Of a stretch of 64,000 bases of DNA, positions 23,592 to 34,365 are shown in pieces (the first letter of the stretch is position 1; each line of letters starts with the position of its first letter). Made by a program: the position numbers and the translations under genes. The stretch lies in the NCBI GenBank assembly GCA_051530055.1, contig CM121343.1:3968001-4032000 (forward strand). The letters are read 5' to 3'. The notes under the pieces were generated by a model. It saw only the letters and a program-made list of their open reading frames with translations. It did no database searches and was not told where the DNA came from. Origin of the DNA: Neoechinorhynchus agilis. Its lineage: Eukaryota; Acanthocephala.

Positions 23592-23848
23592 CGAGTTTGG
23601 CGATGTTTTTCCCTCGGATTGTTGTCGGTGTTGATCATTTATTTTAAAATATTTCGTACAAATTAAGCTAAAGTCAAACGTTTGGCGAACCCACGGATCC
23701 ACGCCTATAGTCCAATTTGGACTTTATCTTAATTTTTACATATAACTGAAGAAGTAAGCAAAAAAGCTTACGAAATATTTTAAAATAAATGATCAACACC
23801 ACCAACAACGATCCGAGGGAAAAATTATCGCCAAACTCGAATCAAATT
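23592..23848. repeat. Inverted repeat, arms about 68 bp
   Basis: The left arm begins TTCGAGTTTGGCGATGTTTT and ends AAAATATTTCGTA near 23660. The right arm runs from TACGAAATATTTTAAAATAA (23775) to GCCAAACTCGAA, with few mismatches. The spacer is about 115 bp and holds no ORF. Confidence 0.82.
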
Positions 23849-24054
23849 TACCCCGACGACAATTCTCTATGATATAAGCGTTCTTGTTTACCTGATTAAA
23901 ATGACAAGTTAGATCAGTTGAAAAAACAATACAGTCCATTGATTTTGTGCACAAACTTTATCCGTTCTTTTTATTCGAAAAATCTAATCCTAATCTGATG
24001 CCAATTTAGCTTAAAAGTGAATTTTAAGTATACAAAGTTTTTCGGGTTCAATTA

Positions 24055-24245
24055 GTGATGTTTGATCAAGAAAATAGATTTATCTTGAAAATTTTCGGCC
24101 TTTTCATTGGCCCTCTTCGGTCAATTGCTTGTAAGTTTTTAAATACTCGAATATTTAAAAACTTATAAACAATTGACTGAAGCAGACCAACGAAAAGGCC
24201 GAAAATTTTCAAGATAAATCTATTTTCTTGATCAAACATCGCTAA
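24055..24245. repeat. Long near-perfect hairpin, arms about 90 bp
   Basis: The left arm starts GATGTTTGATCAAGAAAATA and runs to TACTCG; the right arm runs from AATATTTAAAAACTTATAAA to ATTTTCTTGATCAAACATC. Almost the whole 190-bp element pairs with itself, with only a few loop bases. A MITE or foldback element is likely. Confidence 0.85.
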
Positions 24246-24625
24246 TTGAAACTGAAACTATGAATATTTTCTTTACAATAAAGTTTTTGTATTACCTACA
24301 AAGACGTAAACATTTATGAGAGTCGAAGGACAACCGCACATTGAAATTTCGGCACTAACGGAGATATTTGTGGATTTTTTGAAATTGTTATTTTAACTTC
24401 TAGTTTGAAGTTGAAATGTTGATGTTAGAAATAATCACATTTTAAAATTGGTTTTATGTTCGTGGTCAATAAACAATTTTTTGAACTAAGCCGATAAAAT
24501 ATTTTTAATGTTTAATTTTTCATCACTTTGTTTTTGAAGCATATTCTAAGCGATTTTCCTCACATCTCAGTTTTTTAAGTTCTTCGAAAAACGCGTGCTT
24601 AAAATCCCTTCTTTTTTAATTTCCG

Positions 24626-27600
24626 ATGCACAAAACAAATACTGAGGTCAAGCATTTTCAAGATGGAACCTTAAGTAATGGAATAGTCCAGATCGTTTGC
24701 AGTCCAAGTACCGACGTATTTGCTGTGATTGACGATTCAGGACATGTGAGTATCGATTCGATCAAAACATGCCTCAATGTCCTTTTGTTTTGCTTCACTA
24801 GGTAGGTTTATACAATTGTGTACTTGGTTTGCTTTGGTCGACTGCGAGCATTCCACGGTTCCGGAATGTAAAAGCATTGGAGGTATCCTGGCGATGTGAC
24901 GGAATGGGTTAGTAACCGTTTTCAAATATAGTTTGTCGAATTTTTCTTATAACGATTATCACCAATGCTTCAACATCTTAAATTCATTTTGTATTCTAAT
25001 GAAGACCGTTGAGAATTAAAAAAATATCAAGAGAAAATCCATCAGGATGGTAAATTTTACCTTGTGTGTGTGTAATGAATATACTCGCCCTAATCTATTT
25101 CGAAAGAGGAATTTACAAAAGCGAGCTTTCCTCTTTCGAGATATTTCATTACAAGTCAGAAAATGAATACTTCGCTATTTTCGTCTAACTGGACAAATGG
25201 GATTTTATAGACTTTACGACAACTTTTTGAGTGTTTTTGCAGGCAATTAAAATGTTTAAGACGGTCGTGAAAATGATAAAATTAAAAAGAACTTGATTAT
25301 AAAGCAAGATTTTAATCGTAATAACCCTTTGTAGAATTCGCTGTCGCTTATGAGTGTTCACAATTTGCCATTCATAAGATTGATAGGCGTGAGCCATTGT
25401 TCAACAGAAATGTTTTAAATTCGCCGATTCAGCAATTGTGCTGGGTAACAATTTGGTCCGAAGCAAAGTATGCGAACGTAAAATCAGGATTCGTGGAACA
25501 GTTTCATTCTCAACATGATTGGAAAAATTCACTACCGTTACTAGCTGTTTTGCTTCAATCAGGCGAGCTGTTCTTATTTGCTCATGGAGTTATAGCGATA
25601 GGTTGTATAAATGTTGGACACAAATGTGGATATGTGTCACGTATATTTTCATGTTCAACCAAACCTCGACATTGTGAAGATTCAAAGATGCATTGTTCAC
25701 CTATTCTAATCACACTCACAGAGGGACAGTCGGGAGGCGATTTACTCCTAAACACCGTGAAGTTTCATGAAGAATACCGAGATGGTTTTCTTGGTGAATT
25801 GACTCACCATATATTACGGGCTCAGGATATCATAGAAAATCTTAATATTATGATAAGAACAACAAATGAAATCATGAACGAACATAACACTGGAGTCTTA
25901 TTAGAGATGATAAATTATGTCGATAGGATGATGAGAATTCGAGATTTAGAAAAGGTGGACGTGACCACATGTCTTTTAGCTCTTCTCACTCTTGGGGACC
26001 TCCAAGAACCACTACTGACCTTCTTTGCTGAGAGTCCATTGAGTGAAAGCTTTTATAAGGCACTTAATATTGAGATGGAGCGATTATTTATAGCTTTAAG
26101 AGACAAGGTGAATGGCTTAATCAAGTGAGTCCAAAATGTTAACGGTTTCCATCTAAATAAAGTACTAAGCCAGTTTAGGGAAAAAGGCGCATTTGTACAC
26201 TATTCGGGCACTTGTAATGGCCGAAGCGACAACGTGCAAACATTTAGTCGACTGTTTAAGAGGTTAGAGAAAAGTTGTCGGATATTTTTTAACATCGCAT
26301 CCATGTTTGCTAAAGGTCTTAGACACCATTTGTCCATTCTTATTTGTGTTTTCAATGAAACAATCGAGTAAGTCCAGCGTCGTATAGACAATTTTGTCTT
26401 TACATGTTTATAGGCTTTTTTACGCTAGCATGAGACCAACTTTACATTTTTTCCGTTGGCTGATCTACCGTAAGTACACAGAAGTTATATCCATTCGTTT
26501 TAATCTAAATTGTCTAGATCAAGTGCGAGAAAGGAGAGAACCGGACGAAATAAGTGCAATCATCTCCGAGGTTCGTTCAAAACTTTATGTTACATGTTTC
26601 TTAAACTGTTCACCAAAGTTTTCAGCGCAAGATTGCCACGATATCCACTCGTTCATCACGAAGACATTTTCGAGCGAGAATGATACTTTTGCACCATGTC
26701 AAATATTCCCAGTAAGGCTACGTGCATATAAACTTTTTGCCCATTACATACCTTGTTTCCTTTAGAACACAAAATCGAATGCAGATAGGAAAGTTATTGA
26801 TTTCCGAACCCCCATTCCAATTACGGATGATTATGGAATCCGCAACCTTGACTCCTCGCATCTCGCGTTCGCGACTTATGGGCTCATCGAACCAGAAAGT
26901 TTAAGAGATTCGTCGTTTGAACATCTTATGTCTCATTGCAAACGGATAATCTCCTACATCACGGACCGATCATTGCCGAATAATGAAAGAGCGTTAAAGG
27001 TTAAAAAATTAACTTCTGTATTAAGTTCGTATAAAGATACAACAAAACAGCTCTTAATGCTGCAGTCGGCAAGTTTTATTTCTAAAAATATTCCTTTATC
27101 CACTTAAATTCGTTCGTTTTAAAGGCACGATAAAAAAAAGTTTTTTGTTGAATTGCTGATTCATGCACCGTCGTTTCTGTATACTTCTTAACACAAATAT
27201 ATAAATCTTTCAAAAGCAATCCAAAAATCGATCATGTTTTTAGGTTTTAAAGAAAAATATAATTAAAATTTTCTCTCTAGGTAAAATGATTATTGCCGTC
27301 GCTGATTGGACATCGTAGCCTTCGGTTCACAGCAGGGTTTTTATTATCCGAAAGCTTAAAATCAATAATTTTAATATCGATAAAATTTCCTCGTGAATTG
27401 CAAGATCGGAGCAAAATATTAAACATAGCTAAAAATTGTTCGAATTTTCTTCAGAAATTGCAAAATTAAAACAAGAAATTTTGCTTTATCGATCATCAAT
27501 TTAAATTTTCCTCAGAATCGCAAAATCGGAGCAATAAAAAGACGTTGATAAATCCGGTTAAAATTGTTTTTGTGAATGAAAATCGGTATGATTTTTTGAA

Positions 27601-28186
27601 TGGATAGTTCAAATGTGCACCAAAACCAAGTAGTTGATTTTAAATAAGCTCAAAAATCTTCAGTCTATCAAGATCCTTTAAGAACTGTGTTGATAAAAGA
27701 TATGAAATCTTAGAAATCAGTCATAACTATAGCACGTTGTATTTTTCAAGTGGATTTACAAGTTTAAACTTTACGGCGGTAAGATGTAATACGGCTGCTA
27801 CAAGTAACAAAACGATCAAATCGCCAACTATCGAATTTGCCTTCGATGCTAATCAAATATTACATATGGGACGAACACTTTTGGCTCTGAGTATTTATAA
27901 CGGTGTAGGACTATGCGTGTTGGAAGGATCCTCAAGCACTGATTGCGATGCTTTACTGACTCTTTATGAATATGAAGGCTTGATCGAAGAAAATGACTCA
28001 AAACTTGAACAGAGAAAAGAGACAAGTGTTCCTAATACTTGCTCGCATATAATTCCAGTTCCATGTAGGAATTTGCTAATTCTGGTAAGTTTTTAAATTC
28101 TTAGTGTCTACACACACACAATTTTGATATTTTGTAAGGTTCATAAGAATAATCAGGACGTGACAATTCTGGAAATATTTAAATAA
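24626..28186 (+). CDS. Anaphase-promoting complex subunit 4 (ANAPC4/APC4)
   Basis: A scaffold subunit of the APC/C ubiquitin ligase. Exons that fit in phase: 24626-24745, 24802-24907, 25335-26124, 26179-26367, 26414-26469, 26518-26711 and 26766 onward, then 27714-28084 and 28139-28186. The first exons give the N-terminal WD40-like part (PSTDVFAVIDDSGHVGLYNC, then EVSWRCDGMEFAVAYECSQF, matching the family W-R-x-D-G-K-x-x-A-V-A-Y pattern). The middle has the long helical-bundle part (LTHHILRAQDIIENLNIMIR). The C-terminal segment has a beta-rich end (NLLIL joined to VHKNNQDVTILEIFK). Most introns are 46-56 nt; the second is 427 nt. The junction from the 26766 exon, which otherwise runs to TAA near 27106, into 27714 is unresolved. 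Assignment rests on the domain order; sequence divergence is high. Confidence 0.72.
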
Positions 28187-28497
28187 ATGTAACTTTAATG
28201 TGTTTTCGAGGATGAATTGTTGTAAGAGTGCTGAGGCCACCACCCCTCCCCGTTCACGAGCTCACTGATTTCGCATTTGACATAATCACCCAGAAAAAAA
28301 TCAAAATTCACGAGCATCACATTTAGAGGTGTATGTCTGTGAGCTTTGTTAATCTGGGTCATTTGTATTTTTGAGTTTACCCTCTCTCTCTATAGTAAGC
28401 GGTCAGCGTGTTGTGATGTGAGCACGCGGCTGCATACTTTTTTTTGGTGTGGGTGTGTGGGTGGCTGTGTGAGCGCGAGTGAACGTGAGTGTAGTTG

Positions 28498-29104
28498 CTA
28501 CGGTTGATCGCCCGAAGACGACGACGACGAAGTATTTTGAGCTGCAGCTGAACTGACCGACTCTTCTTGATCGCAGGATAGATCCCTTCCGAATACTGTT
28601 TCAGGACGAGCCATTTGGTTGCCCGTGTATTGTCTAGCATCCAACAGACTCGGACGTATTCCACGTATCTCTGCAAGCCTCTTAAGTTCGGCTTTTGCAA
28701 CGTTATAATCACCAGAATCAAAATATCGACACTAGAAATGGACGACGACGACGATTAAGAAGGGCTGTGAGAAGTACTTACTCCTCTGCTCAATCTCCTT
28801 TGTAAAAATTGAGATGGCATTCTGAGAGGTGCAGCGGCGAGACTAGCCGTTGGAATATGAGGTTGTCCTTGCTGCTGCTGTCTATACAATGCCATCGGTG
28901 GCTGATATTCTCGCGAATTCGAAGACAAAGGACGAGGTTTCGATCCTGCGCCATAAAGCACACCGGACTGAATGGCAGCGTGAAGCCTCTTTGGTGGTAC
29001 ATTGCCCTATTCGATGAGACGACAACGACGACGACGACGTGAGTATTGAACCCATTCCAGCTTTCACTAACCTCACTACTGCTTTGAGAAGTCATCTCTT
29101 TCAT
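28498..29104 (-). CDS. Endosulfine / ARPP-19 family PP2A-B55 inhibitor
   Basis: When the Ser in the FDSGDY motif is phosphorylated by Greatwall/MASTL, endosulfines inhibit PP2A-B55 and protect mitotic phosphorylations. Exons are 29072-29104, 28782-29006 and 28498-28731. GT-AG introns of 65 and 50 nt are in phase and give 163 aa. The family core FLQRRLSRG joins across the intron to CRYFDSGDYNVAKAELKRL; the target Ser and Asp residues are intact. The N-terminal extension is Pro/Gln-rich (ALYRQQQQGQPHIPTAS), making it longer than the usual 110-120 aa. The C-terminus is Ser-rich and ends SSSSGDQP, without a recognisable C-terminal PKA site (RKxS). Lies tail-to-tail with ANAPC4, another mitotic regulator; no functional link is implied. 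Confidence 0.85.
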
Positions 29105-29472
29105 CAAACGCCGCACGCGATTTGTTTGTGACGAAATGAGGTCGCTGTTGAGGAGTACGCGTGCACACGCCTATTAATCTGAAAATGCGATATGGACACA
29201 GCCCATAACAAAAAACAACAATCGCGATTCTGTCGCGCACTCCGTCAATGACGTAATTCAGGAATCGAACTGTGGTGGTGGTGGTGGTGGGAGCAACAGC
29301 GATCCGGCCGTTTTATTCGGAGATCATCAACGGGTGTGTGCGAGCGAAAGCACACTTTATGCCATTCGTTGAAAATGAAGAGAGAAAAGCAGTCATAGTG
29401 GAACTACTCACAGCCGTTCACGCTCAAAATGAACACACGCGCATGACTTTCTAAAACTAAATGAGCGTTTCT

Positions 29473-29758
29473 TAGGACCACCGAGACGACCGCGTCCACG
29501 GAAACCTCGTCTTCCGCATTCGCTTTGGTGGAGCCGGAGATTCATCCTTCATCGACCTTCGGCCTCGTCTTCGCTTTCGCTTTTCAGCCTCAACCTTCCG
29601 ACGTCTAAAAGTCTCAGATGCTCCGCGCATTATGCCGTGTATCTGTCGGTTAGAAATGTCAGCTTGCTTCAATAATTCCTCGGGAGACTTCTGACACGGC
29701 AATCCGGACCAGTTCAATTGGTTAAATACCACCGCATCCGAATAACGGGACAAGAGCT
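29473..29758 (-). CDS. Exon of an unknown basic nuclear-type protein
   Basis: After a CACTTTAG acceptor (near 29759) the minus strand reads SRYSDAVVFNQLNWSGLP, then EELLKQADISNRQIHGIMRG and a strongly basic stretch (RRRKVEAEKRKRRRGRR, PPKRMRKTRF) to a stop at 29473. An alternative frame over the last 60 nt gives RGFRGRGRLGGPKKR, an RGG-like tail, if a small intron is used. The basic clusters suggest nuclear localisation. No 5' exon was found to the right, where hairpins and spacer follow. Family not recognised. Confidence 0.4.
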
Positions 29759-29839
29759 CTAAAGTGTGAAAATCTTGTAAAATCCGTATTGGAAAAACAA
29801 AACTCTGGCATTAGTGACGTACACATTTATTAGAAACAT

Positions 29840-30006
29840 TTTGATTGTTTCCTGGCGAGCAGATAACTTAAAATGATCTTTTATAATCCGATTCTTACAC
29901 GTGAATTTCTTAGACCTTCTTGATCAAAAGGCGCACACGATTATGGCTAGGAAAACAATCGGATTTTAAAATCATTTCAACTTCGCTGCTCGCCAGAAAA
30001 CAACCC
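29840..30006. repeat. Inverted repeat, arms about 65 bp
   Basis: TTGTTTCCTGGCGAGCAG...AATCCGATT pairs with AATCGGATTTTAAAATCATT...CTGCTCGCCAGAAAACAA. Some mismatches; loop about 45 bp. Confidence 0.7.
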
Positions 30007-30592
30007 AAATATGAAACAAAAACCCATAAACCGCTATTATGACTCATAGTGCAGACGAGAATTAAGCAAAGGTCCATGGTTATGTCAGAAAGACTTCAAA
30101 GGATGGAGCAAATAATTTATCACTGTCAGCAAATAATATTGCGCAGTACGACGCTTTTTCATCAGAAACAATCTTAAGAATATTCAGGTCTTGTTAAGAA
30201 AATTTGAAATCATATCCCATTGCGACAAATACATAATTAAAAGTGTGACTTTTCAATGTATATATATAGATAATTCATGCCGCTAATGATTTAGATAACA
30301 GCGTCCGAAACGCATTGATTCAATGATAAATTCACCCCGGCGAGAACATTCGGCGCTGCGTGTTTTGTGGAAGCAACAACAACAGTAATGGGGTGCTTTC
30401 TTGTAAATGCCGCCGTATTTTTTATATGGGTTCGTCGATTCGACCAAAATCAAGGAAATTAGAACGGGCTTAAACCCAAAATCTGACGAACGCTTGATTG
30501 TGTTACTTCGCAAATTTCATTAAGCCGAAATTAACAGGAAGTGAGTTGTTTTCAGATGAGTAAAATAGTTCAGCAGCGATGCAATTATAAAG
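30007..30592. other. No recognisable gene
   Basis: Spacer before the tandem array. The minus frame at 30283-30513 has no domain or splice support. Confidence 0.4.
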
Positions 30593-30593
30593 C

Positions 30594-32045
30594 GTTTACG
30601 AAAATCGATAAAAAATCTGCATGTCACGGCGCATTTAATAAAGAATTTAAAACAAAAAGAAGGTTTTTGACAATTTACGAAAATCGATAAAAAATTTGCA
30701 TGTCATGGCGCATTTAATAAAGAATTTAAAACAAAAAGAAGGTTTTTTGACAATTTACGAAAATCGATAAAAAAATCTGCATGTCATGGCGCATTTAATA
30801 AAGAATTTAAAACAAAAAGAAGGTTTTTTGACAATTTACGAAAATCGATCAAAAAATCTGCATGTTATGGGGCATTTAATAAAGAATTTAAACAAAAAGA
30901 AGGTTTTTTGACAATTTACGAAAATCGATAAAAAAATCTGCATGTCATGGCGCATTTAATAAAGAATTTAAAACAAAAAGAAGGTTTTTGACAATTAATA
31001 CCATTCTAAATTTTTAGAAAAAAAACGCGATCTACCGAAATTAGTTGTTGGGGATGTTTACGAAGATCGATAAAAAAATCTGCATGTCACGGCGCATTTA
31101 ATAAAGAATTTAAAACAAAAAGAAGGTTTTTGACAATTAATACCATTCTAAATTTTTAGAAAAAAAACGCGATCTACCGAAATTAGTTGTTGGGGATGTT
31201 TACGAAGATCGATAAAAAAATCTGCATGTCACGGCGCATTTAATAAAGAATTTAAAACAAAAAGAAGGTTTTTGACAATTAATACCATTCTAAATTTTTA
31301 GAAAAAAAACGCGATCTACCGAAATTAGTTGTTGGGGATGTTTACGAAAATCGATAAAAAATCTGCATGTCACGGCGCATTTAATAAAGAATTTAAAACA
31401 AAAAGAAGGTTTTTGACAATTAATACCATTCTAAATTTTTAGAAAAAAAACGCGATCTACCGAAATTAGTTGTTGGGGATGTTTACGAAGATCGATAAAA
31501 AAATCTGCATGTGGCGCATTTAATAAAGAATTTAAAACAAAAAGAAGGTTTTTTGACAATTAATACCATTCTAAATTTTTAGAAAAAAAACGCGATCTAC
31601 CGAAATTAGTTGTTGGGGATGTTTACGAAGATCGATAAAAAAATCTGCATGTCATGGCGCATTTAATAAAGAATTTAAAACAAAAAGAAGGTTTTTTGAC
31701 AATTAATACCATTCTAAATTTTTAGAAAAAAAACGCGATCTACCGAAATTAGTTGTTGGGGATATTTACGAAAATCGATAAAAAATCTGCATGTCATGGC
31801 GCATTTAATAAAGAATTTAAAACAAAAAGAAGGTTTTTGACAATTAATACCATTCTAAATTTTTAGAAAAAAAACGCGATCTACCGAAATTAGTTGTTGG
31901 GGATGTTTACGAAGATCGATAAAAAAAATCTGCATGTCATGGCGCATTTAATAAAGAATTTAAAACAAAAAGAAGGTTTTTTGACAATTAATACCATTCT
32001 AAATTTTTAGAAAAAAAACGCGATCTACCGAAATTAGTTGTTGAG
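30594..32045. repeat. Composite tandem array: ~80-bp units, then ~142-bp units
   Basis: The left part has about five units of ~80 bp (ATCGATAAAAAATCTGCATG ... AAGAAGGTTTTTTGACAA). From about 31000 each unit carries an extra ~62 bp (TTAATACCATTCTAAATTTT ... TAGTTGTTGGGGATG), giving eight units with spacings of 140-144 bp. The longer unit is thus the short unit plus an insertion that was then co-amplified. The array ends inside the last exon of the minus-strand gene at 32034-32762. Confidence 0.92.
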
Positions 32046-32762
32046 GGGGGGAGACAATATTCTGTCGAGAGAAACGTGAAGCCCTCTCCTCCACTATAGA
32101 GTAAATGTGTCGACTACTCCGTATACTTACTTCTGACGACATTAATCGGGTTGGCTCCACGTCGGCTTTCCAAACTGCAAAAAGCTCTTGTTACGTGTGG
32201 ACTTATTGTCTTAGCATAGATTTGAACCTTCATAAAGTGTGATGACCAAGATATTTTCCCATTGAAAAATATAAACCTCTTGGATCAATTGATCGATAAT
32301 TGCGATTTTTCTACATTGAGATTGTTCTGCTTTCTCACAATGCTCAACGCGAAACTCGCTAATGAGACGTAAAACAAAGAAACAACTAACTTCGACGATC
32401 TGCTGTAGTCGTTCTTCGTAATTATCAACTTTGATGCACTTATTGCGAATCAAATCACGGCAGAGATTCACGTGCAATTCGTTGCCTTTCCTCATATCTT
32501 CTATAAGAACAATTAAATTCAATACTGCAAGCGGAAATTCGATACCATCAAATGCCACGTCCAACGCACCAATCTTATACATCTCAACCTTTAAAACTGC
32601 TCGTAAATCATCAGCAGCTAACAAAATACCTTTATCTAATCGCAAGTGGAATCACTTACCGTCCAAAAATCGTTCATGATATTCCGGACCACTATCTTCA
32701 GGAGGTCCATTTGATATACTAATCGGCAGATATTCGAGTTTCCCATACCTGGGAAGTCCCAT
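32034..32762 (-). CDS. Unknown conserved-looking protein, 198 aa, downstream partner of IMMP2L
   Basis: Exons are 32660-32762, 32228-32617, 32131-32174 and 32034-32093. GT-AG introns of 42, 53 and 37 nt are all in phase, totalling 597 nt. It starts MGLPRYGKLEYLPISI, then an acidic SGPEYHERFL, then a long helical region (AADDLRAVLKVEMYKIGALD, FPLAVLNLIVLIEDMRKGNE, YEERLQQIVEVSCFFVLRLI). No signal peptide. The ATG is immediately preceded by TGATTTCAG and lies 49 nt after the IMMP2L stop on the same strand, which suggests a polycistronic pair resolved by trans-splicing. The last three residues and TAA fall in the terminal unit of the tandem array. Family not recognised. Confidence 0.6.
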
Positions 32763-32811
32763 CTGAAATCAATCACATTCAAAACTCGCTCTCACTCACA
32801 CAAACGAAACG

Positions 32812-33300
32812 TTACATCATTTTCCATCGACTCGGAGGCCAAATTATCATGGAAACTTTGCCAAGTACGTGACTACGATGGACTTGGCCAATCTCAACGC
32901 TCTTCACGCTCGATTGTGAATCACCAGCCACCCAATAGCAATTAGGCTCAATTGGTTGAATCTCAACGGTTGAGTTCATTTCATCAACCAGCTCTTCGAT
33001 TAAGTTTCCACCCACGCCTATTATCCGTTTCACCATAAATGTACCCGGATGTTTCGGAGACTCAAATGCAATTATATCCCCCTTTTCAAGCCCATTGATA
33101 GAACGTCGACTCACCAATACAATATCACATCGTTTCTTATTTATTGGATTTAACGTCGGAGACATGGAATCGCCCTTCACGATAGCAACGAACGCTACTT
33201 TGTTAGCCGTTATCGTACCAATGGCAATGGCAAGGGCGCCTAACGTCAATTTGCGGGACCAATAACTCCATCTCGCCGTAGATATAAGTCCCAACGCCAT
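32812..33300 (-). CDS. Mitochondrial inner membrane protease subunit 2 (IMP2/IMMP2L)
   Basis: A signal-peptidase-like protease that removes sorting signals from proteins on the outer face of the mitochondrial inner membrane, as a heterodimer with IMP1. The single 162-aa frame has an N-terminal hydrophobic anchor (LTLGALAIAIGTITANKVAF). It has the catalytic Ser in GDSMSPTLNP and the catalytic Lys in VKRIIGVGG, with the S26 family box YWVAGDSQSSVKS further on. The length matches IMMP2L (about 170 aa). Intronless. The sequence before ATG is ACATAAG, another AG-ATG context. It shares a short upstream region with the divergent plus-strand frame at 33401 and is followed 49 nt downstream by the 198-aa gene. 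Confidence 0.93.
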   Translation of the reverse strand: MALGLISTARWSYWSRKLTLGALAIAIGTITANKVAFVAIVKGDSMSPTLNPINKKRCDIVLVSRRSINGLEKGDIIAFESPKHPGTFMVKRIIGVGGNLIEELVDEMNSTVEIQPIEPNCYWVAGDSQSSVKSVEIGQVHRSHVLGKVSMIIWPPSRWKMM

Positions 33301-33400
33301 CTTATGTGGATGCGAATATCGTCGGAATTTTATAGTCCATTGGGTTCCTTAATCACATGATCGTTCTTCCGTGCTTGGTAGCGACGAAGAGAAAAACAAA

Positions 33401-33538
33401 ATGGCGAGATCCGACGAGGACCACAGTGCCAATGGTGCAGCAATTACCCGAAACTTGCTTCTTCCGGGTGTTCAATCGTGCCTTCTCTTTGCGGACTTTA
33501 ATGAAAAACCTCAAGGGTTGTCATCTCAGACGTTATAG
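33401..33538 (+). CDS. Start of an unknown gene, divergent from IMMP2L
   Basis: From ATG 33401 the frame reads MARSDEDHSANGAAITRNLL then PGVQSCLLFADFNEKPQG, which looks coding. It may end in a donor at CAAGG|GTTGTC near 33515 or run to TAG 33538. Exactly at that point a hairpin element begins. Downstream exons were not identified, so the gene may be interrupted or simply split by a large intron. The start lies 100 bp from the IMMP2L start on the opposite strand. Confidence 0.4.
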   Translation: MARSDEDHSANGAAITRNLLLPGVQSCLLFADFNEKPQGLSSQTL

Positions 33539-33626
33539 CGTTTTCCTGTGGACTGATAAACGTCGGGCAACGTGTTAAGCCGATGATAACCAATCCACAG
33601 GATAGGGCTATAACGTCTGAGATGAC
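33513..33626. repeat. Hairpin element, arms about 28 bp
   Basis: GTTGTCATCTCAGACGTTAT pairs with ATAACGTCTGAGATGACCAA, and TCCTGTGGA pairs with TCCACAGGA inside it. Confidence 0.75.
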
Positions 33627-33889
33627 CAACGTTCAGGTTTTTAGTGAACTAAACTAAGAAAAAGAATGAGACTAATGATGGATTTCGGCGTTTAGACTTT
33701 TATGATCTCGCTTGGAATTTAAGTTACAGTATCGTTTTCAATGGAGAACGCCACGATAGTCGTCGTCCATATCCGTGTCAGATTACCGCGATCTAAATCA
33801 AGGTTGCTTGTGATCCAAAAAAAACCAACGTTGAGTTCTAAGTTAATTGTGCTTCAGGTCGGTCTAATCGACTCCATCAGATGCCATTA

Positions 33890-34365
33890 TGCTTCTCCAT
33901 TACTCCCTTAAGTGTATTTGTCTCGACCATGAAGTTCCCCGAGTCTCCACTTACGAATCTAATTTTTCTGTGATTCAATCTTCTGGGAGATTACACAGAT
34001 TCGTATCTTTTTCATTTACTTTCCCGAGGCGCATTCACTTCTTTGAGCCAATGAAATCCTACGAGGATTTACATTATTAATCATATCAAGAAAATCCTTC
34101 GAAGTGATAAATATTGAATGGCGGTGGTGAACAAAATCCCCCGGATTCCTTTATTATTGAGAGGTGACCCGGATGAGGTTTCCTCTTTCGAAAGATTTCA
34201 TAATAATAACGGAAGCTTGAATCGGGGGTTATGTTCACCACATCATTCAATATTTACATTATTGTTTGTTTATGGCGGAAAAATTGAAGGATCAAGATTG
34301 TTTCTCCTCCGAAACCAATCGGATAAATTCCTTCAATTTTTCACCGCCATAAATAAACATGAATA
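33890..34365. repeat. Cluster of nested inverted repeats
   Basis: Successive self-complementary segments: TACGAATCT/AGATTCGTA near 33953/33995; TGAATGGCGGTGGTGAAC near 34113 against GTTCACCACATCATTCA near 34232; TATGGCGGAAAAATTGAAGG near 34272 against CCTTCAATTTTTCACCGCCA near 34333. A foldback-rich patch without coding signals. Confidence 0.65.

Noticed and set aside
26570-26624. 55-nt GT-AG intron inside an ANAPC4 exon
   Set aside because: Removing it breaks the phase to the next well-supported exon and creates a stop, whereas reading through keeps the frame.
30594-32045. Possible CRISPR-like array
   Set aside because: Units are tandem without unique spacers, in an intron-bearing animal genome; this is satellite DNA.
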